In this document: one piece after another, positions 7,152 through 15,096 of the stretch
How positions within the stretch are numbered: the stretch's first letter is position 1
Layout: the number at the start of each line of letters is the position of its first letter
Assembly (NCBI RefSeq): GCF_000966975.1
Contig: NZ_JZWV01000181.1
Span: 1-20,741, forward strand
DNA from: Streptomyces katrae
GTDB taxonomy: Bacteria > Actinomycetota > Actinomycetes > Streptomycetales > Streptomycetaceae
DNA length: 20,741 nt
Direction of reading: 5' to 3'
Made by a program: the position numbers and the translations under genes
The notes under the pieces: generated by a model
Database searches by the model: none
What the model was told of the DNA's origin: nothing
What the model saw: the letters and a program-made list of their open reading frames with translations, nothing else

Positions 7152-7946
7152 TCATTCCTTCCGCAGAGTGGCCGCGTGATCGGGCACGACGGTCTGCAGT
7201 TCCCTGGGCGGTCGCTCGTATCCCGTGGACGGGGGTCGGGCGGGCAGGAGGAGCGGCGGCAGGGCCACGTCCTCGTAGGGGACCGAGGAGAGCAGGTGGG
7301 CGATCATGTTGAGCCTCGCGCTGCGCTTGTCGTCGCTGTCGACCACGTACCAGGGGGCGTCCGCCGTATCCGTGTGGACGAGCATCTCGTCCTTGGCCCG
7401 TGAGTACGCCTCCCAGCGCGTGAGGGACTCCAAGTCCATCGGCGAGAGCTTCCAGCGTCGCAGCGGGTCCTCCGCGCGGCGACGGAACCGCTCCTCCTGC
7501 ACCGCGTCGCTGACGGAGAACCAGTACTTGCGGAGCAGGATCCCGTCCTCCACCAGCATCCGTTCGAAGATCGGGCACTGCCGCAGGAACAGCTGGTGTT
7601 CCGCGGGGGTGCAGAAGCCCATGACATGCTCGACTCCGGCACGGTTGTACCAGCTGCGGTCGAACAGGACGATCTCCCCGGCGGCCGGCAGGTGCTCCAC
7701 GTACCGCTGGAAGTACCACTGCGTGCGCTCCCGCTCCGTCGGCTTCGGGAGGGCCGCGATGCGTGCCACCCGCGGGTTGAGGTGCTCGGCGACGCGCTTG
7801 ATCGTGCCCCCCTTGCCCGCCGCGTCACGGCCCTCGAAGACGACGATCAACCGGGCCCTCTCCGCACGCACCCACTCCTGAAGTTTGATCAGCTCCGTCT
7901 GGAGCCTGAGCAGTTCCGCCTCGTAGACCGCCTTGCCGATTGCCAC
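7152..7946 (-). CDS. ppk2: Polyphosphate kinase 2
   Basis: The 264-aa protein is a class I-length, single-domain PPK2, which transfers phosphate between polyphosphate and a nucleoside diphosphate in the cytoplasm. The Walker A loop is GRDAAGKGG (39-47), followed by TIKR. Walker B is FDRSWYNRAGVEHVMGF (95-111). KYWFSVS and W-K-L-S-P-M-D lie downstream as in the family. The start is GTG 7946 with GGGAAGG about 8 nt upstream. It stands alone: convergent with the Rv1733c-like gene and divergent from the sensor kinase. No GGGNC-N4-GNCCC site was seen in the 141-nt divergent region, so its regulation may differ. In this setting it may make ATP or GTP from stored polyphosphate; that is inference, since direction of catalysis cannot be read. 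Confidence 0.94.
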   Translation of the reverse strand: MAIGKAVYEAELLRLQTELIKLQEWVRAERARLIVVFEGRDAAGKGGTIKRVAEHLNPRVARIAALPKPTERERTQWYFQRYVEHLPAAGEIVLFDRSWYNRAGVEHVMGFCTPAEHQLFLRQCPIFERMLVEDGILLRKYWFSVSDAVQEERFRRRAEDPLRRWKLSPMDLESLTRWEAYSRAKDEMLVHTDTADAPWYVVDSDDKRSARLNMIAHLLSSVPYEDVALPPLLLPARPPSTGYERPPRELQTVVPDHAATLRKE

Positions 7947-8087
7947 GTCCGTACCTTCCCGTTGTCGGGCGCTCGATCAAACCAGTCGCCCCGGGCATCC
8001 GCGCGCAACCGTGTGCTCGGCGCCCCCGCGTGTCGATACGCTGGCCGCAGGCCGCGCCATCGGGCGTGTCGGACGGAGGAGTGGCGC
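7947..8087. promoter_or_regulatory. Divergent region between PPK2 and the sensor kinase
   Basis: These 141 nt must contain both promoters. The GGAGGAG at 8075-8081 is the kinase ribosome binding site, and the complement of CCTTCCC at 7953-7959 is that of PPK2. Apart from these, no repeat or operator like those elsewhere in the window was found. Confidence 0.5.
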
Positions 8088-9782
8088 GTGGGTGTGGGGG
8101 ATCCGTTGACTCGGGTGCCGCGGATGCGGCTCGACGAACTGCTGGACGAGCTCCAGGTGCGCATCGACGAGGTGCGCGGTACCCGTGACCGGGTGCACAG
8201 CCTGCTGGAGGCCGTGGTGTCGGTCGGGCGGGAGCTCGATCTCGCCCAGGTGCTCCGGCGGATCGTGGAGGCGGCCGCACTGCTCGTGGACGCCGAGTAC
8301 GGCGCCCTGGGGGTCATCGGCCCCGATGGGCGCAGGCTCGCACAGTTCCTGACGGTGGGGCTCACCGATGACGAGATCGCCGCGATCGGGCCGCTGCCCG
8401 CCGGCCACGGACTGCTCGGTGAGGTCATCCGCCACCCCGAGCCCCTGCGTCTGACCGATCTGGGGGCACACTCCTCCTCGCACGGATTTCCGGCCCATCA
8501 CCCGCCCATGCGCACGTTCCTGGGTGTGCCGATCCGGGTCCGTGACGAGGTGTTCGGGAACCTCTACCTGACCGACAAGCGGGGCGGGGTCGACTTCGAC
8601 GACGAAGACGAGACGGTGATCACCACCCTCTCGGTGGCGGCCGGCGTGGCGATCGACAACGCGCGCCTCTACGAGGGGTCGCAGCGCCAGCAGCGCTGGC
8701 TCAGGGCCAACGCGGAGATCACCGAGAGCCTCCTGTCCGGGAGTCCGCGCCCGGCGGTGCTGGAGCTCATCGCCCGCCGCGCCCAGGAGATCACCGCGGC
8801 GCGGCTCGCGAACATCGCCGTGCCGGTGGACGGTCTGGACGGCCTGCTCGTGGAGTTCGCCGCGGGCGGGAAGGGAGAGGCGCAACGGGGTCTCGTCGTC
8901 CCGTTCGACGGCACGCTCTCCGGCGCCGCCCACCGGACGGGCAAGCCCGTGACGGCGTTGCAGGCCTCCGGAGACGGGCTCTGCCCGGACGAATCCGGGA
9001 GCCAGGCGCGGGAGGGCGGACTGGGACCGGCCGTGGCGGTCCCGCTGGGCACCGCGGGCAGGGGCGGCCGGGGTGTCCTGCTGCTCGCGCGCGCTGCGGG
9101 AGACCCGGCGTTCGGCGAGGGCGAGCTGGAGCCGCTCGTCGCGTTCGCCGGTCAGGCGGCGCTCGCCCTGGAGCTGGCGGAACGGCGCCGTGACGCCGAG
9201 CAGATCGCCCTGCTGGAGGAGCGCGACCGGATCGCCCGCGACCTGCACGATCTGGCCATCCAGCGGCTCTTCGCGACCGGCATGACCCTGCAGAGCGCGG
9301 CCCGGCTCGTGGAGCACGAGGGGGCCGCCGAGCGCGTCGGCCGGGCGGTCGACGACCTGGACGAAACCATCAAGATCATCCGATCGACGATCTTCGGTCT
9401 GCGCACCAAGGACCGCGACAGCGGACCCGGACTGCGGGCCCGCGCCGCCCGCGCCGTCGGCGACGCGGCCCCTTCCCTCGGCCACCCGCCGATCCTGAGC
9501 ATGGAGGGGCTCCTCGACACCGACGTACCCCCGCAGATCGCCGATCACGTGGTGGCGGTGCTGGGCGAGCTCCTCAGCAACGCGGCCCGCCACGCGCGGG
9601 CGACCCGGGTCGCGGTGGCCCTCAGAGCCGGGCGGGGGGAGATCGTACTGACCGTCGCGGACAACGGCGTGGGCATCCCCGCACAGGGGCGCAGGAGCGG
9701 GCTGAGCAACCTCGGCGAGCGGGCGCGGGCCGTGGGCGGGACCTTCACGGTCGAGACTCCCGACGGGGGCGGAACCCCGTGA
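8088..9782 (+). CDS. DevS/DosS/OsdK-type GAF-GAF sensor histidine kinase
   Basis: This 564-aa soluble kinase has GAF-A (about 55-195), GAF-B (about 220-363), a HisKA_3 dimerisation domain (about 375-440) and HATPase_c (about 485-564). In GAF-A, GFPAHHPPMRTFLGVPI places H138 at the position of the DevS heme-ligand H149, and Y160 (FGNLYLTDK) matches the distal-pocket Y171. The phosphoacceptor is H387 in ERDRIARDLHD; the N box is ELLSNAARHA, the G1 box DNGVGIP. It should sense O2, NO or CO (or redox state) through heme and phosphorylate the regulator at 10826. GTG 8088 was chosen for GGAGGAG 6 nt upstream and the DevS-like N-terminus. The protein ends at GGGTP, roughly ten residues earlier than DevS, which continues with a final strand. 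Its 3' end overlaps the convergent gene by 38 nt. Confidence 0.95.
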   Translation: MGVGDPLTRVPRMRLDELLDELQVRIDEVRGTRDRVHSLLEAVVSVGRELDLAQVLRRIVEAAALLVDAEYGALGVIGPDGRRLAQFLTVGLTDDEIAAIGPLPAGHGLLGEVIRHPEPLRLTDLGAHSSSHGFPAHHPPMRTFLGVPIRVRDEVFGNLYLTDKRGGVDFDDEDETVITTLSVAAGVAIDNARLYEGSQRQQRWLRANAEITESLLSGSPRPAVLELIARRAQEITAARLANIAVPVDGLDGLLVEFAAGGKGEAQRGLVVPFDGTLSGAAHRTGKPVTALQASGDGLCPDESGSQAREGGLGPAVAVPLGTAGRGGRGVLLLARAAGDPAFGEGELEPLVAFAGQAALALELAERRRDAEQIALLEERDRIARDLHDLAIQRLFATGMTLQSAARLVEHEGAAERVGRAVDDLDETIKIIRSTIFGLRTKDRDSGPGLRARAARAVGDAAPSLGHPPILSMEGLLDTDVPPQIADHVVAVLGELLSNAARHARATRVAVALRAGRGEIVLTVADNGVGIPAQGRRSGLSNLGERARAVGGTFTVETPDGGGTP

Positions 9783-10221
9783 CGAGATCGGGGTGGATGC
9801 GCAGGGTGGCGGTCGTCGTCGCCCGCTCCACCCAGGGGTGCAGCAGGTTTGCGTACCGGTCGAGGTCGTTGGCGTCGAGCACCGGCTGTGCGTAGCCGGT
9901 GACGACCACGCTCCATCCGAGGTGGGTGTCGGGGTCCATCGCATCGGCTTCGTAGGCCACCACCACGCCCGGTGCGTCTGCGGGCGCCGACAGCGAGGCC
10001 AGTGCCCCGCCCCCGTGGATCCGGATGACGACGTCCTCCCCGTCGACGAGGTGGTTCACCGGCCGGACGGCCGGCAGGGCGCGGTGGGTGAAGACGATGC
10101 GGCCCAGCGACACGGTGGCGAGGAGCCGCAGGGCTTCGGCCCGGTCCAGCTCGCGCATGTGCCGGGCGGGCGTCGTCCGGCCGGCCGGCCCCGGGGCGCA
10201 CGGCACGCGATCCCGGCTCAC
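9745..10221 (-). CDS. Pyridoxamine 5'-phosphate oxidase-fold flavin-binding protein
   Basis: The 158-aa protein is a split-barrel flavin-binding member: ALRLLATVSLGRIVFTHRALPAVRPVNH (about 30-57) is the typical first part, followed by VVIRIHGG and GWSVVVTGYAQPV. The family binds FMN, F420 or heme; the ligand here is unknown. GTG 10221 has a weak GGAG-type site upstream and lies 16 nt after the STAS stop, so the two are likely one operon. A shorter start at 10158 (MRELDRAEAL) would give a 137-aa protein that still holds the whole domain, since the first 21 residues are Pro/Arg-rich and unconserved in appearance. Similar proteins are common in DosR-type regulons. It differs from the PPOX domain at 1592-1957, which belonged to an HTH fusion. 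Confidence 0.85.
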   Translation of the reverse strand: MSRDRVPCAPGPAGRTTPARHMRELDRAEALRLLATVSLGRIVFTHRALPAVRPVNHLVDGEDVVIRIHGGGALASLSAPADAPGVVVAYEADAMDPDTHLGWSVVVTGYAQPVLDANDLDRYANLLHPWVERATTTATLRIHPDLVTGFRPRRESRP

Positions 10222-10237
10222 TGGGACGGCTCCGTGC

Positions 10238-10564
10238 TCACGAGGCGGTGAACGTCAGGTCGCGGTCGGCGGAGAGCACCCGGAGGGACTTGACCACCAG
10301 GGGCGGCACGTCGCACAGGAGGAGCCGGGCGCCCGCCGTACGGCAGCGGCGGTCGAAACGGATCAGGAGGTCTATGCCGGCGCTGTCGCAGAAGGTGAGT
10401 CCGCGCAGGTCCAGGACGATGTTCCGGTAGCCGCAGGAGGCGAGTTCGCGCAGTCTCGGCCCCAGCTGTCCGGCCGTGTAGAAGTCGAGTTCCCCGGCCA
10501 GGGCGAGCCGCAGACCCCAGTCGTTCCGGGCGACGGTCCTCAAGTCGATCAAAGCGGTCGTCAT
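10238..10564 (-). CDS. STAS-domain anti-sigma factor antagonist
   Basis: This 108-aa protein is a lone STAS domain of the RsbV/SpoIIAA/BldG type. The core is LALAGELDFYTAGQL (about 20-34), and the phosphorylation motif is LTFCDSAGIDLLIRF with S61 as the probable phosphoserine. Dephosphorylated relatives free a sigma factor by binding its anti-sigma kinase. ATG 10564 has GGAGGA 4 nt upstream. No RsbW-type kinase or sigma factor gene is nearby, so the partner must be elsewhere. It is transcribed divergently from the response regulator, with three candidate operators between them, and is followed by the PPOX gene. This may link the two-component system to a sigma-factor switch (inference). Confidence 0.9.
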   Translation of the reverse strand: MTTALIDLRTVARNDWGLRLALAGELDFYTAGQLGPRLRELASCGYRNIVLDLRGLTFCDSAGIDLLIRFDRRCRTAGARLLLCDVPPLVVKSLRVLSADRDLTFTAS

Positions 10565-10649
10565 GGCGTCCTCCGCGCTGCGTGCGGCCCCGCGGAGCCG
10601 CGCCCTTCCCGTGCAGCACCAGTCCATCCGGTGCCGCGCGTACCCGGGA

Positions 10650-10664
10650 GGGTCCGGCAGGCCC
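10650..10664. promoter_or_regulatory. Weak candidate operator, GGGTC-CGGCA-GGCCC
   Basis: This 5-nt-spacer variant is centred about 93 nt before the STAS start. It is less symmetric than its neighbours and could be chance. Confidence 0.25.
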
Positions 10665-10671
10665 TCGGGCA

Positions 10672-10685
10672 GGGCCGAAGGTCCC
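10672..10685. promoter_or_regulatory. Candidate operator, GGGCC-GAAG-GTCCC
   Basis: It fits GGGNC-N4-GNCCC and differs by one base from the site upstream of phosphoketolase (12543-12556); both are flanked by A and T. It lies about 114 nt before the STAS start and 147 nt before the response regulator start. Confidence 0.5.
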
Positions 10686-10736
10686 TCCTCGGGAGGGCCG
10701 GCCGGCGGCACCTGGCGGGAAGCCGCCGTCGGATGA

Positions 10737-10750
10737 GGGCCGATCGGCCC
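10737..10750. promoter_or_regulatory. Strongest candidate operator: perfect palindrome GGGCC-GATC-GGCCC
   Basis: Including flanking A and T it is a perfect 16-bp palindrome (10736-10751). Its centre is about 82 nt before the response regulator ATG. Its position suggests autoregulation, as known for DosR in mycobacteria. Confidence 0.65.
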
Positions 10751-10825
10751 TGTCCGTCCGGCCCGGTCAGCGGGCAGGATGCCGGTGTTCGTGCGTCCAG
10801 GGACGAACCCAGGAGAAGGAGCGTC

Positions 10826-11533
10826 ATGACGGGCAGCGGTGTCACCTCCCCGGCGACGGAGCCGATCCGCGTGTTCCTGCTCGACGACCACGAGGTCGTG
10901 CGCAGGGGAGTGCACGACCTGCTGGACGCCGAACCCGACCTGAGCGTCGTCGGCGAAGCGGGCACGGCCGAACAGGCGCTGGCCCGTGTTCCGGCGCTGC
11001 GTCCCCAGGTCGCGATCCTGGACGTACGGCTCCCGGACGGCGACGGGGTGAGCGTGTGCCGTGAGCTGCGCTCGCGGATGCCCGCGCTGGCCTGCCTGAT
11101 GCTCACGTCGTTCGACGACGAGGAGGCTCTCCTGGACGCCGTGATGGCGGGGGCCTCCGGCTACGTGCTGAAGCAGATCACCGGCACCGACCTGGTGACC
11201 GCCGTCCGGACGGTGGCCTCGGGCCGGTCGATGCTCGACCCCGGGGCCACCACCCGGCTGATGGCACGCGTGCGCGGAGACGTGCCCCCGGAGGAGCGGG
11301 TCCCGGGGCTTCCCGGCTTCACGGACCGGGAGAAGGAGATCCTCCTCATGGTCAGCGAGGGGCTCACCAACCGGGAGATCGGCAAGCGGCTCTACCTCGC
11401 GGAGAAGACCGTCAAGAACACCATCTCGCGGCTGTTCGTCAAGCTCGGGGTGGAGGGGCGCGTACAGGCCGCCGTGATCGCCAGCCACGCCCTGACCCCT
11501 CCCGGCCGGCACCCGGTCCCCTTCGCCGAGTAG
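10826..11533 (+). CDS. DevR/DosR/OsdR-type response regulator, LuxR (NarL) family
   Basis: The 235-aa protein has a receiver domain (about 14-130) and a LuxR-type HTH (about 165-230). Acidic residues D20-D21, phosphoacceptor D66 (AILDVRLPDGDG), T94 and K116 (GYVLKQI) are all present. The HTH reads FTDREKEILLMVSEGLTNRE, then EKTVKNTISRLFVKLG, close to the DevR recognition helix region KTVKN-SRL--KLG. ATG 10826 has AAGGAG just upstream (10816-10821). It should be phosphorylated by the kinase at 8088 and bind the GGGNC-N4-GNCCC repeats found through the window, including one before itself. Unlike the usual adjacent pair, kinase and regulator are separated by two opposite-strand genes. Confidence 0.95.
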   Translation: MTGSGVTSPATEPIRVFLLDDHEVVRRGVHDLLDAEPDLSVVGEAGTAEQALARVPALRPQVAILDVRLPDGDGVSVCRELRSRMPALACLMLTSFDDEEALLDAVMAGASGYVLKQITGTDLVTAVRTVASGRSMLDPGATTRLMARVRGDVPPEERVPGLPGFTDREKEILLMVSEGLTNREIGKRLYLAEKTVKNTISRLFVKLGVEGRVQAAVIASHALTPPGRHPVPFAE

Positions 11534-11545
11534 GCTGTCGACGCC

Positions 11546-12421
11546 TCAGCGGTGCGGCACGACGGCGACGGGGCAGGCCGAGTGGTGGAGGACGGCATGG
11601 GCCGTCGACCCGATGCGTGTCCCCAGCCCCGACTCCCGGACCTGCCGCCCGACGACGAGCAGCCCGGCGTCCGAAGCGGCGGAAAGCAGCACATGGCCCG
11701 CGCCGCCGAGCTCCACGTGCGCGACCACGTCCACCTCGGGGTACCTCGTCCGCCACGGTTCCAGCGCCTGCTCCAGCGCGGCCTTCTCGAAGGGCTCCAG
11801 CCCGCCGAACCGGTCCGCGATCCACATCGAGCCGGGGCTGTATCCGTAGACCGGGGGAAGGTTCCAGGCCCGGACCGCGCGCAGGGGCGCCTTGCGCGAC
11901 GCCGCCGTCTCGAAGGCGAAGCGCAGCACGTCGGCGGAGTCCGCCACGCCACCCTGCTGACCGACGACCACCTCGCCCTCGTCGGACCCCGGCACCGCGA
12001 TGCCGTGCCGGGCACGGACGGAGACGACGGGGCATTCGGCGGCGGCGATCAGCTGCTGCCCGTACGAGCCCAGCAGGAAGCCGGCCAGAGCGCCGTGCCC
12101 GCGGCTGCCGAGCACCAGCATCTCCGCGTCCTTGGCGGCGCGCAGCAGGGCCGGTACGGGGGCGTCCGGCACCACCTCCGCGGTGAGGGAGAGCCGCGGG
12201 TGGCGGCGGGTGAGCTCGGCCCGCGTCTCCTCCAGGACTTCCTGGGCCCGCCCGGCCTCGGTGTCGTGGTCCTGGACGACCGGGAGGGCGAGCGGCTGCC
12301 ACGACCAGGCGTGGACCACGTGCAGCCGCATGTCCCGGCGTACGGCTTCCCGAGCCGCCCAGTCGGCAGCGGCACGGCTTTCGGGGGAGCCGTCCACGCC
12401 GACGACGAGGGTGCGTTCCAC
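11546..12421 (-). CDS. Universal stress protein, tandem domains
   Basis: This 291-aa protein has two USP domains (about 1-138 and 148-291). Domain 1 has the complete ATP signature G105-2X-G108-9X-GS in GSRGHGALAGFLLGS. Domain 2 has GRQVRESGLGTRIGS, where the second glycine is replaced, and its opening strand reads VVVGQQGG instead of VGVDGS, so nucleotide binding there is doubtful. GTG 12421 was chosen because GGAGGA lies about 8 nt upstream and the protein starts directly on the first strand (ERTLVVGVDGS). Its end is 12 nt from the convergent response regulator stop. It is divergent from phosphoketolase, with a shared candidate operator at 12543-12556. Tandem USPs are frequent in DosR regulons; the function is unknown beyond nucleotide binding. 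Confidence 0.92.
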   Translation of the reverse strand: MERTLVVGVDGSPESRAAADWAAREAVRRDMRLHVVHAWSWQPLALPVVQDHDTEAGRAQEVLEETRAELTRRHPRLSLTAEVVPDAPVPALLRAAKDAEMLVLGSRGHGALAGFLLGSYGQQLIAAAECPVVSVRARHGIAVPGSDEGEVVVGQQGGVADSADVLRFAFETAASRKAPLRAVRAWNLPPVYGYSPGSMWIADRFGGLEPFEKAALEQALEPWRTRYPEVDVVAHVELGGAGHVLLSAASDAGLLVVGRQVRESGLGTRIGSTAHAVLHHSACPVAVVPHR

Positions 12422-12660
12422 AGGTCTGTCCTCCGTACTGATGCACGAGCATCGGGGTCGATGACCGGACGGGTGGCGCCGGCCGGGGGAGGACCGGGCG
12501 CCACCGGGATTCACCCTCCCCGGGCCGGGCAGGTGCGCGAAAGGGCCGACGGTCCCTCCACGAGGGCCGGTCCTCCCCTGTCGGCCAGGTGCCGGCGGGC
12601 CGAGGGTGTCGGTATCGGCTCAGTCGACGAACGTGCCCGACCCCACCCGCAGGAGCGGAC
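12422..12660. promoter_or_regulatory. Divergent control region between tandem USP and phosphoketolase
   Basis: These 239 nt have no gene. They hold one good candidate operator (12543-12556), a second weak GGGCC-GGTC-CTCCC match at 12564-12577, and ribosome binding sites at each end (AGGAG 12651-12655 for phosphoketolase). Confidence 0.5.
12543..12556. promoter_or_regulatory. Candidate operator, GGGCC-GACG-GTCCC
   Basis: It fits GGGNC-N4-GNCCC with flanking A and T, nearly identical to 10672-10685. Its centre is about 111 nt before the phosphoketolase ATG and 128 nt before the USP GTG, so it could serve either or both. Confidence 0.55.
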
Positions 12661-15030
12661 ATGACCGCGTTGCCCGCGCACTCGATCGCGCAGCTGGACG
12701 CCCATTGGCGCGCCGCCAACTACCTGGCCGTCGGCCAGATCTACCTCATGGACAACCCCCTCCTGACCGAACCCCTCCGGCCCGAGCACATCAAGCCCCG
12801 GCTGCTCGGCCACTGGGGCACCTCCCCCGGCCTGAACCTGGTGCACACCCACCTCAACCGCGTGATCGGTGAGCGCTCGCTGGAGGCCCTGTGCGTGTGG
12901 GGTCCCGGGCACGGCGGCCCCGCCGTCCTGGCCAACTCCTGGCTGGAGGGGACGTACAGCGAGACCTACCCCGACGTGACGCGCGACGCCGAGGGCATGG
13001 CCAGGCTCTTCCGGCAGTTCTCCTTCCCCGGCGGCGTGCCCAGCCACGTGGCACCGGAGACCCCCGGCTCCATCCACGAGGGCGGGGAGCTCGGATACGC
13101 CCTCGCCCACGCCTACGGCGCCGCCTTCGACCACCCCGGTCTGCTGGTGGCCTGCGTCATCGGCGACGGCGAGGCCGAAACCGGGCCGCTGGCCGCGTCC
13201 TGGCACGCGAACAAGTTCCTCGATCCGGTCCACGACGGCGCCGTCCTGCCCATCCTGCACCTCAACGGGTACAAGATCGCCAACCCGACGGTGCTGTCCC
13301 GGATCCCCGAGACCGACCTCGACGCCCTGCTGCGCGGCTACGGCCACGAGCCGCTGTACGTGACCGGAAGCGACCCCGCCCTCGTCCACCGCTCCATGGC
13401 CCGCGCGATGGACCAGGCCCTGGACCGCATCGCCGGCATCCAGGCCGAGGCACGGGCGGCGGGCACCGACCCGGGCCGGGAGTACCCGCGCTGGCCGGTG
13501 ATCGTGCTGCGCACACCGAAGGGCTGGACGGGACCCGCGAGCGTCGACGGCGAGCCGGTCGAGGGCACCTGGCGCTCCCACCAGGTCCCCCTCGCGGAGG
13601 TGCGCGAGAACCCCGCACACCTGAGGCAGCTGGAGGACTGGCTGCGCTCGTACCGGCCGCAGGAGCTCTTCGACGCCGACGGCCGTCCGACGGCGCGTGT
13701 CCTGGCATGCGTCCCGGAGGGCGACCGCCGCCTGGGCGCCGCGCCCTGCGCGAACGGGGGCAGGCTGTTGCGGCCGCTCCCGCTGCCCCCGATCGAGGCA
13801 CACGCCGTCCCGGTCGACAAGCCGGGCCGCACCCTGCACGAACCGACGCGCGTCCTCGGACACTTCCTCACCCAGGTGATGCGGGACACGGCCGGACGGC
13901 GGGACTTCCGGGTCGTCGGGCCCGACGAGACCGCCTCGAACCGGCTGGACGACCTGTACGCGGCCACCGGCAAGGCCTGGCAGGGCCTGACGGAGGCCAC
14001 GGACCGGAACCTGTCCCGGGACGGCCGGGTGATGGAGATCCTGTCCGAACACGTCTGCCAGGGCTGGCTGGAGGGCTACCTCCTCACCGGCCGCCACGGC
14101 CTGTTCTCCACCTACGAGGCCTTCGCGCACATCGTCGACTCCATGGTCGGCCAGCACGTCAAGTGGCTGAAGACCTCGCGCGAACTGACCTGGCGGGCAC
14201 CGATCGCCTCGCTCAACTACCTGCTCACCTCACACGTCTGGCGCCAGGACAACAACGGCTTCTCCCACCAGGACCCGGGCTTCGTCGACCACGTCCTCAA
14301 CAAGAGCCCCCAGGTCGTGCGCGCCTACCTGCCGCCGGACGCCAACACCCTCCTCGCCGTCGCCGACCACGTGCTGCGCAGCCGCGACCGGGTCAACGTG
14401 ATCGTCGCCGGCAAGCAGCCCTGCTTCGACTGGCTTCCGGTCGACGAGGCCCGCACGCACGTGGCACGCGGAGCCGGCGTCTGGGAATGGGCCGGTACCG
14501 ACGACGGCTCCCGCGATCCGGACGTCGTCCTCGCCTGCGCCGGCGACGTGCCCACCATGGAGGTGCTGGCCGCCGCCGCCCTGCTCCGCGAACACCTGCC
14601 GTCGCTGGCGGTCCGCGTGGTCAACGTCGTCGACATCGCCCGCCTCATGCCCCACGAGGAACACCCGCACGGCATGACGGACGCCGAGTACGACGGCCTC
14701 TTCACCACCGACAGGCCGGTGGTCTTCGCCTACCACGGCTATCCGTGGCTGGTCCACCGCCTCGCCTACCGCCGCAGCGGCCACTCCCAGCTGCACGTGC
14801 GCGGGTACAAGGAGTCGGGCACGACCACGACCCCGTTCGACATGGTGGTCCGCAACGACATGGACCGCTACCGACTGGTCATGGACGTCATCGACCGGGT
14901 CCCCGGTCTCGCGGGCCGTGCCGAGGGACTCCGCCAGGCCATGGCCGACCGGCGCGTACGCCACCACGACTGGATCCGCGAACACGGCACCGACCTGCCG
15001 GAGGTCGCGCAATGGACGTGGCCCTGCTGA
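12661..15030 (+). CDS. Phosphoketolase (xylulose 5-phosphate/fructose 6-phosphate type)
   Basis: The 789-aa protein has the full family length and all three regions: XFP_N (about 1-370), central TPP pyrimidine-binding part (about 390-590) and XFP_C (about 590-789). [18 protein letters not shown] (50-67), GPGHGGP (81-87) and [12 protein letters not shown] are conserved active-site stretches. The TPP/metal motif is GDGEAETGP (168-176) with N184. It splits xylulose 5-phosphate (and perhaps fructose 6-phosphate) with phosphate into acetyl phosphate plus a triose or tetrose phosphate, without NADH production. ATG 12661 has AGGAG 5 nt upstream. It stands alone, ending 10 nt before a perfect 13-bp hairpin. 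Substrate preference cannot be read from the sequence. With an acetate kinase elsewhere it would give ATP independent of respiration (inference). Confidence 0.96.
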   Translation: MTALPAHSIAQLDAHWRAANYLAVGQIYLMDNPLLTEPLRPEHIKPRLLGHWGTSPGLNLVHTHLNRVIGERSLEALCVWGPGHGGPAVLANSWLEGTYSETYPDVTRDAEGMARLFRQFSFPGGVPSHVAPETPGSIHEGGELGYALAHAYGAAFDHPGLLVACVIGDGEAETGPLAASWHANKFLDPVHDGAVLPILHLNGYKIANPTVLSRIPETDLDALLRGYGHEPLYVTGSDPALVHRSMARAMDQALDRIAGIQAEARAAGTDPGREYPRWPVIVLRTPKGWTGPASVDGEPVEGTWRSHQVPLAEVRENPAHLRQLEDWLRSYRPQELFDADGRPTARVLACVPEGDRRLGAAPCANGGRLLRPLPLPPIEAHAVPVDKPGRTLHEPTRVLGHFLTQVMRDTAGRRDFRVVGPDETASNRLDDLYAATGKAWQGLTEATDRNLSRDGRVMEILSEHVCQGWLEGYLLTGRHGLFSTYEAFAHIVDSMVGQHVKWLKTSRELTWRAPIASLNYLLTSHVWRQDNNGFSHQDPGFVDHVLNKSPQVVRAYLPPDANTLLAVADHVLRSRDRVNVIVAGKQPCFDWLPVDEARTHVARGAGVWEWAGTDDGSRDPDVVLACAGDVPTMEVLAAAALLREHLPSLAVRVVNVVDIARLMPHEEHPHGMTDAEYDGLFTTDRPVVFAYHGYPWLVHRLAYRRSGHSQLHVRGYKESGTTTTPFDMVVRNDMDRYRLVMDVIDRVPGLAGRAEGLRQAMADRRVRHHDWIREHGTDLPEVAQWTWPC

Positions 15031-15040
15031 GCCCACCACA

Positions 15041-15073
15041 CCCGTGCCCGAGGGCCGGCTCCTCGGGCACGGG
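15041..15073. terminator. Bidirectional terminator hairpin
   Basis: CCCGTGCCCGAGG (15041-15053) and CCTCGGGCACGGG (15061-15073) form a perfect 13-bp stem with a 7-nt loop, in the 66-nt gap between the convergent phosphoketolase and nitroreductase stops. There is no T-run, as is usual in Streptomyces terminators. Confidence 0.85.
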
Positions 15074-15096
15074 CGCCGCGCCGCGCCACCACCGTC

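Larger units (their letters stand above)
10565..10825. promoter_or_regulatory. Divergent control region between the STAS gene and the response regulator
   Basis: These 261 nt have no gene. They hold three inverted repeats of the shared type (10650-10664, 10672-10685, 10737-10750). A 6-bp inverted repeat (GTTCGT 10787-10792, ACGAAC 10803-10808) sits in the regulator leader, and AGGAGAAGGAG at 10811-10821 is its ribosome binding site. Confidence 0.6.

Noticed and set aside
10787..10808. 6-bp inverted repeat GTTCGT/ACGAAC in the response regulator leader
   Set aside because: Short arms with a 10-nt spacer are expected by chance; it is unlike the shared operator and not repeated elsewhere.
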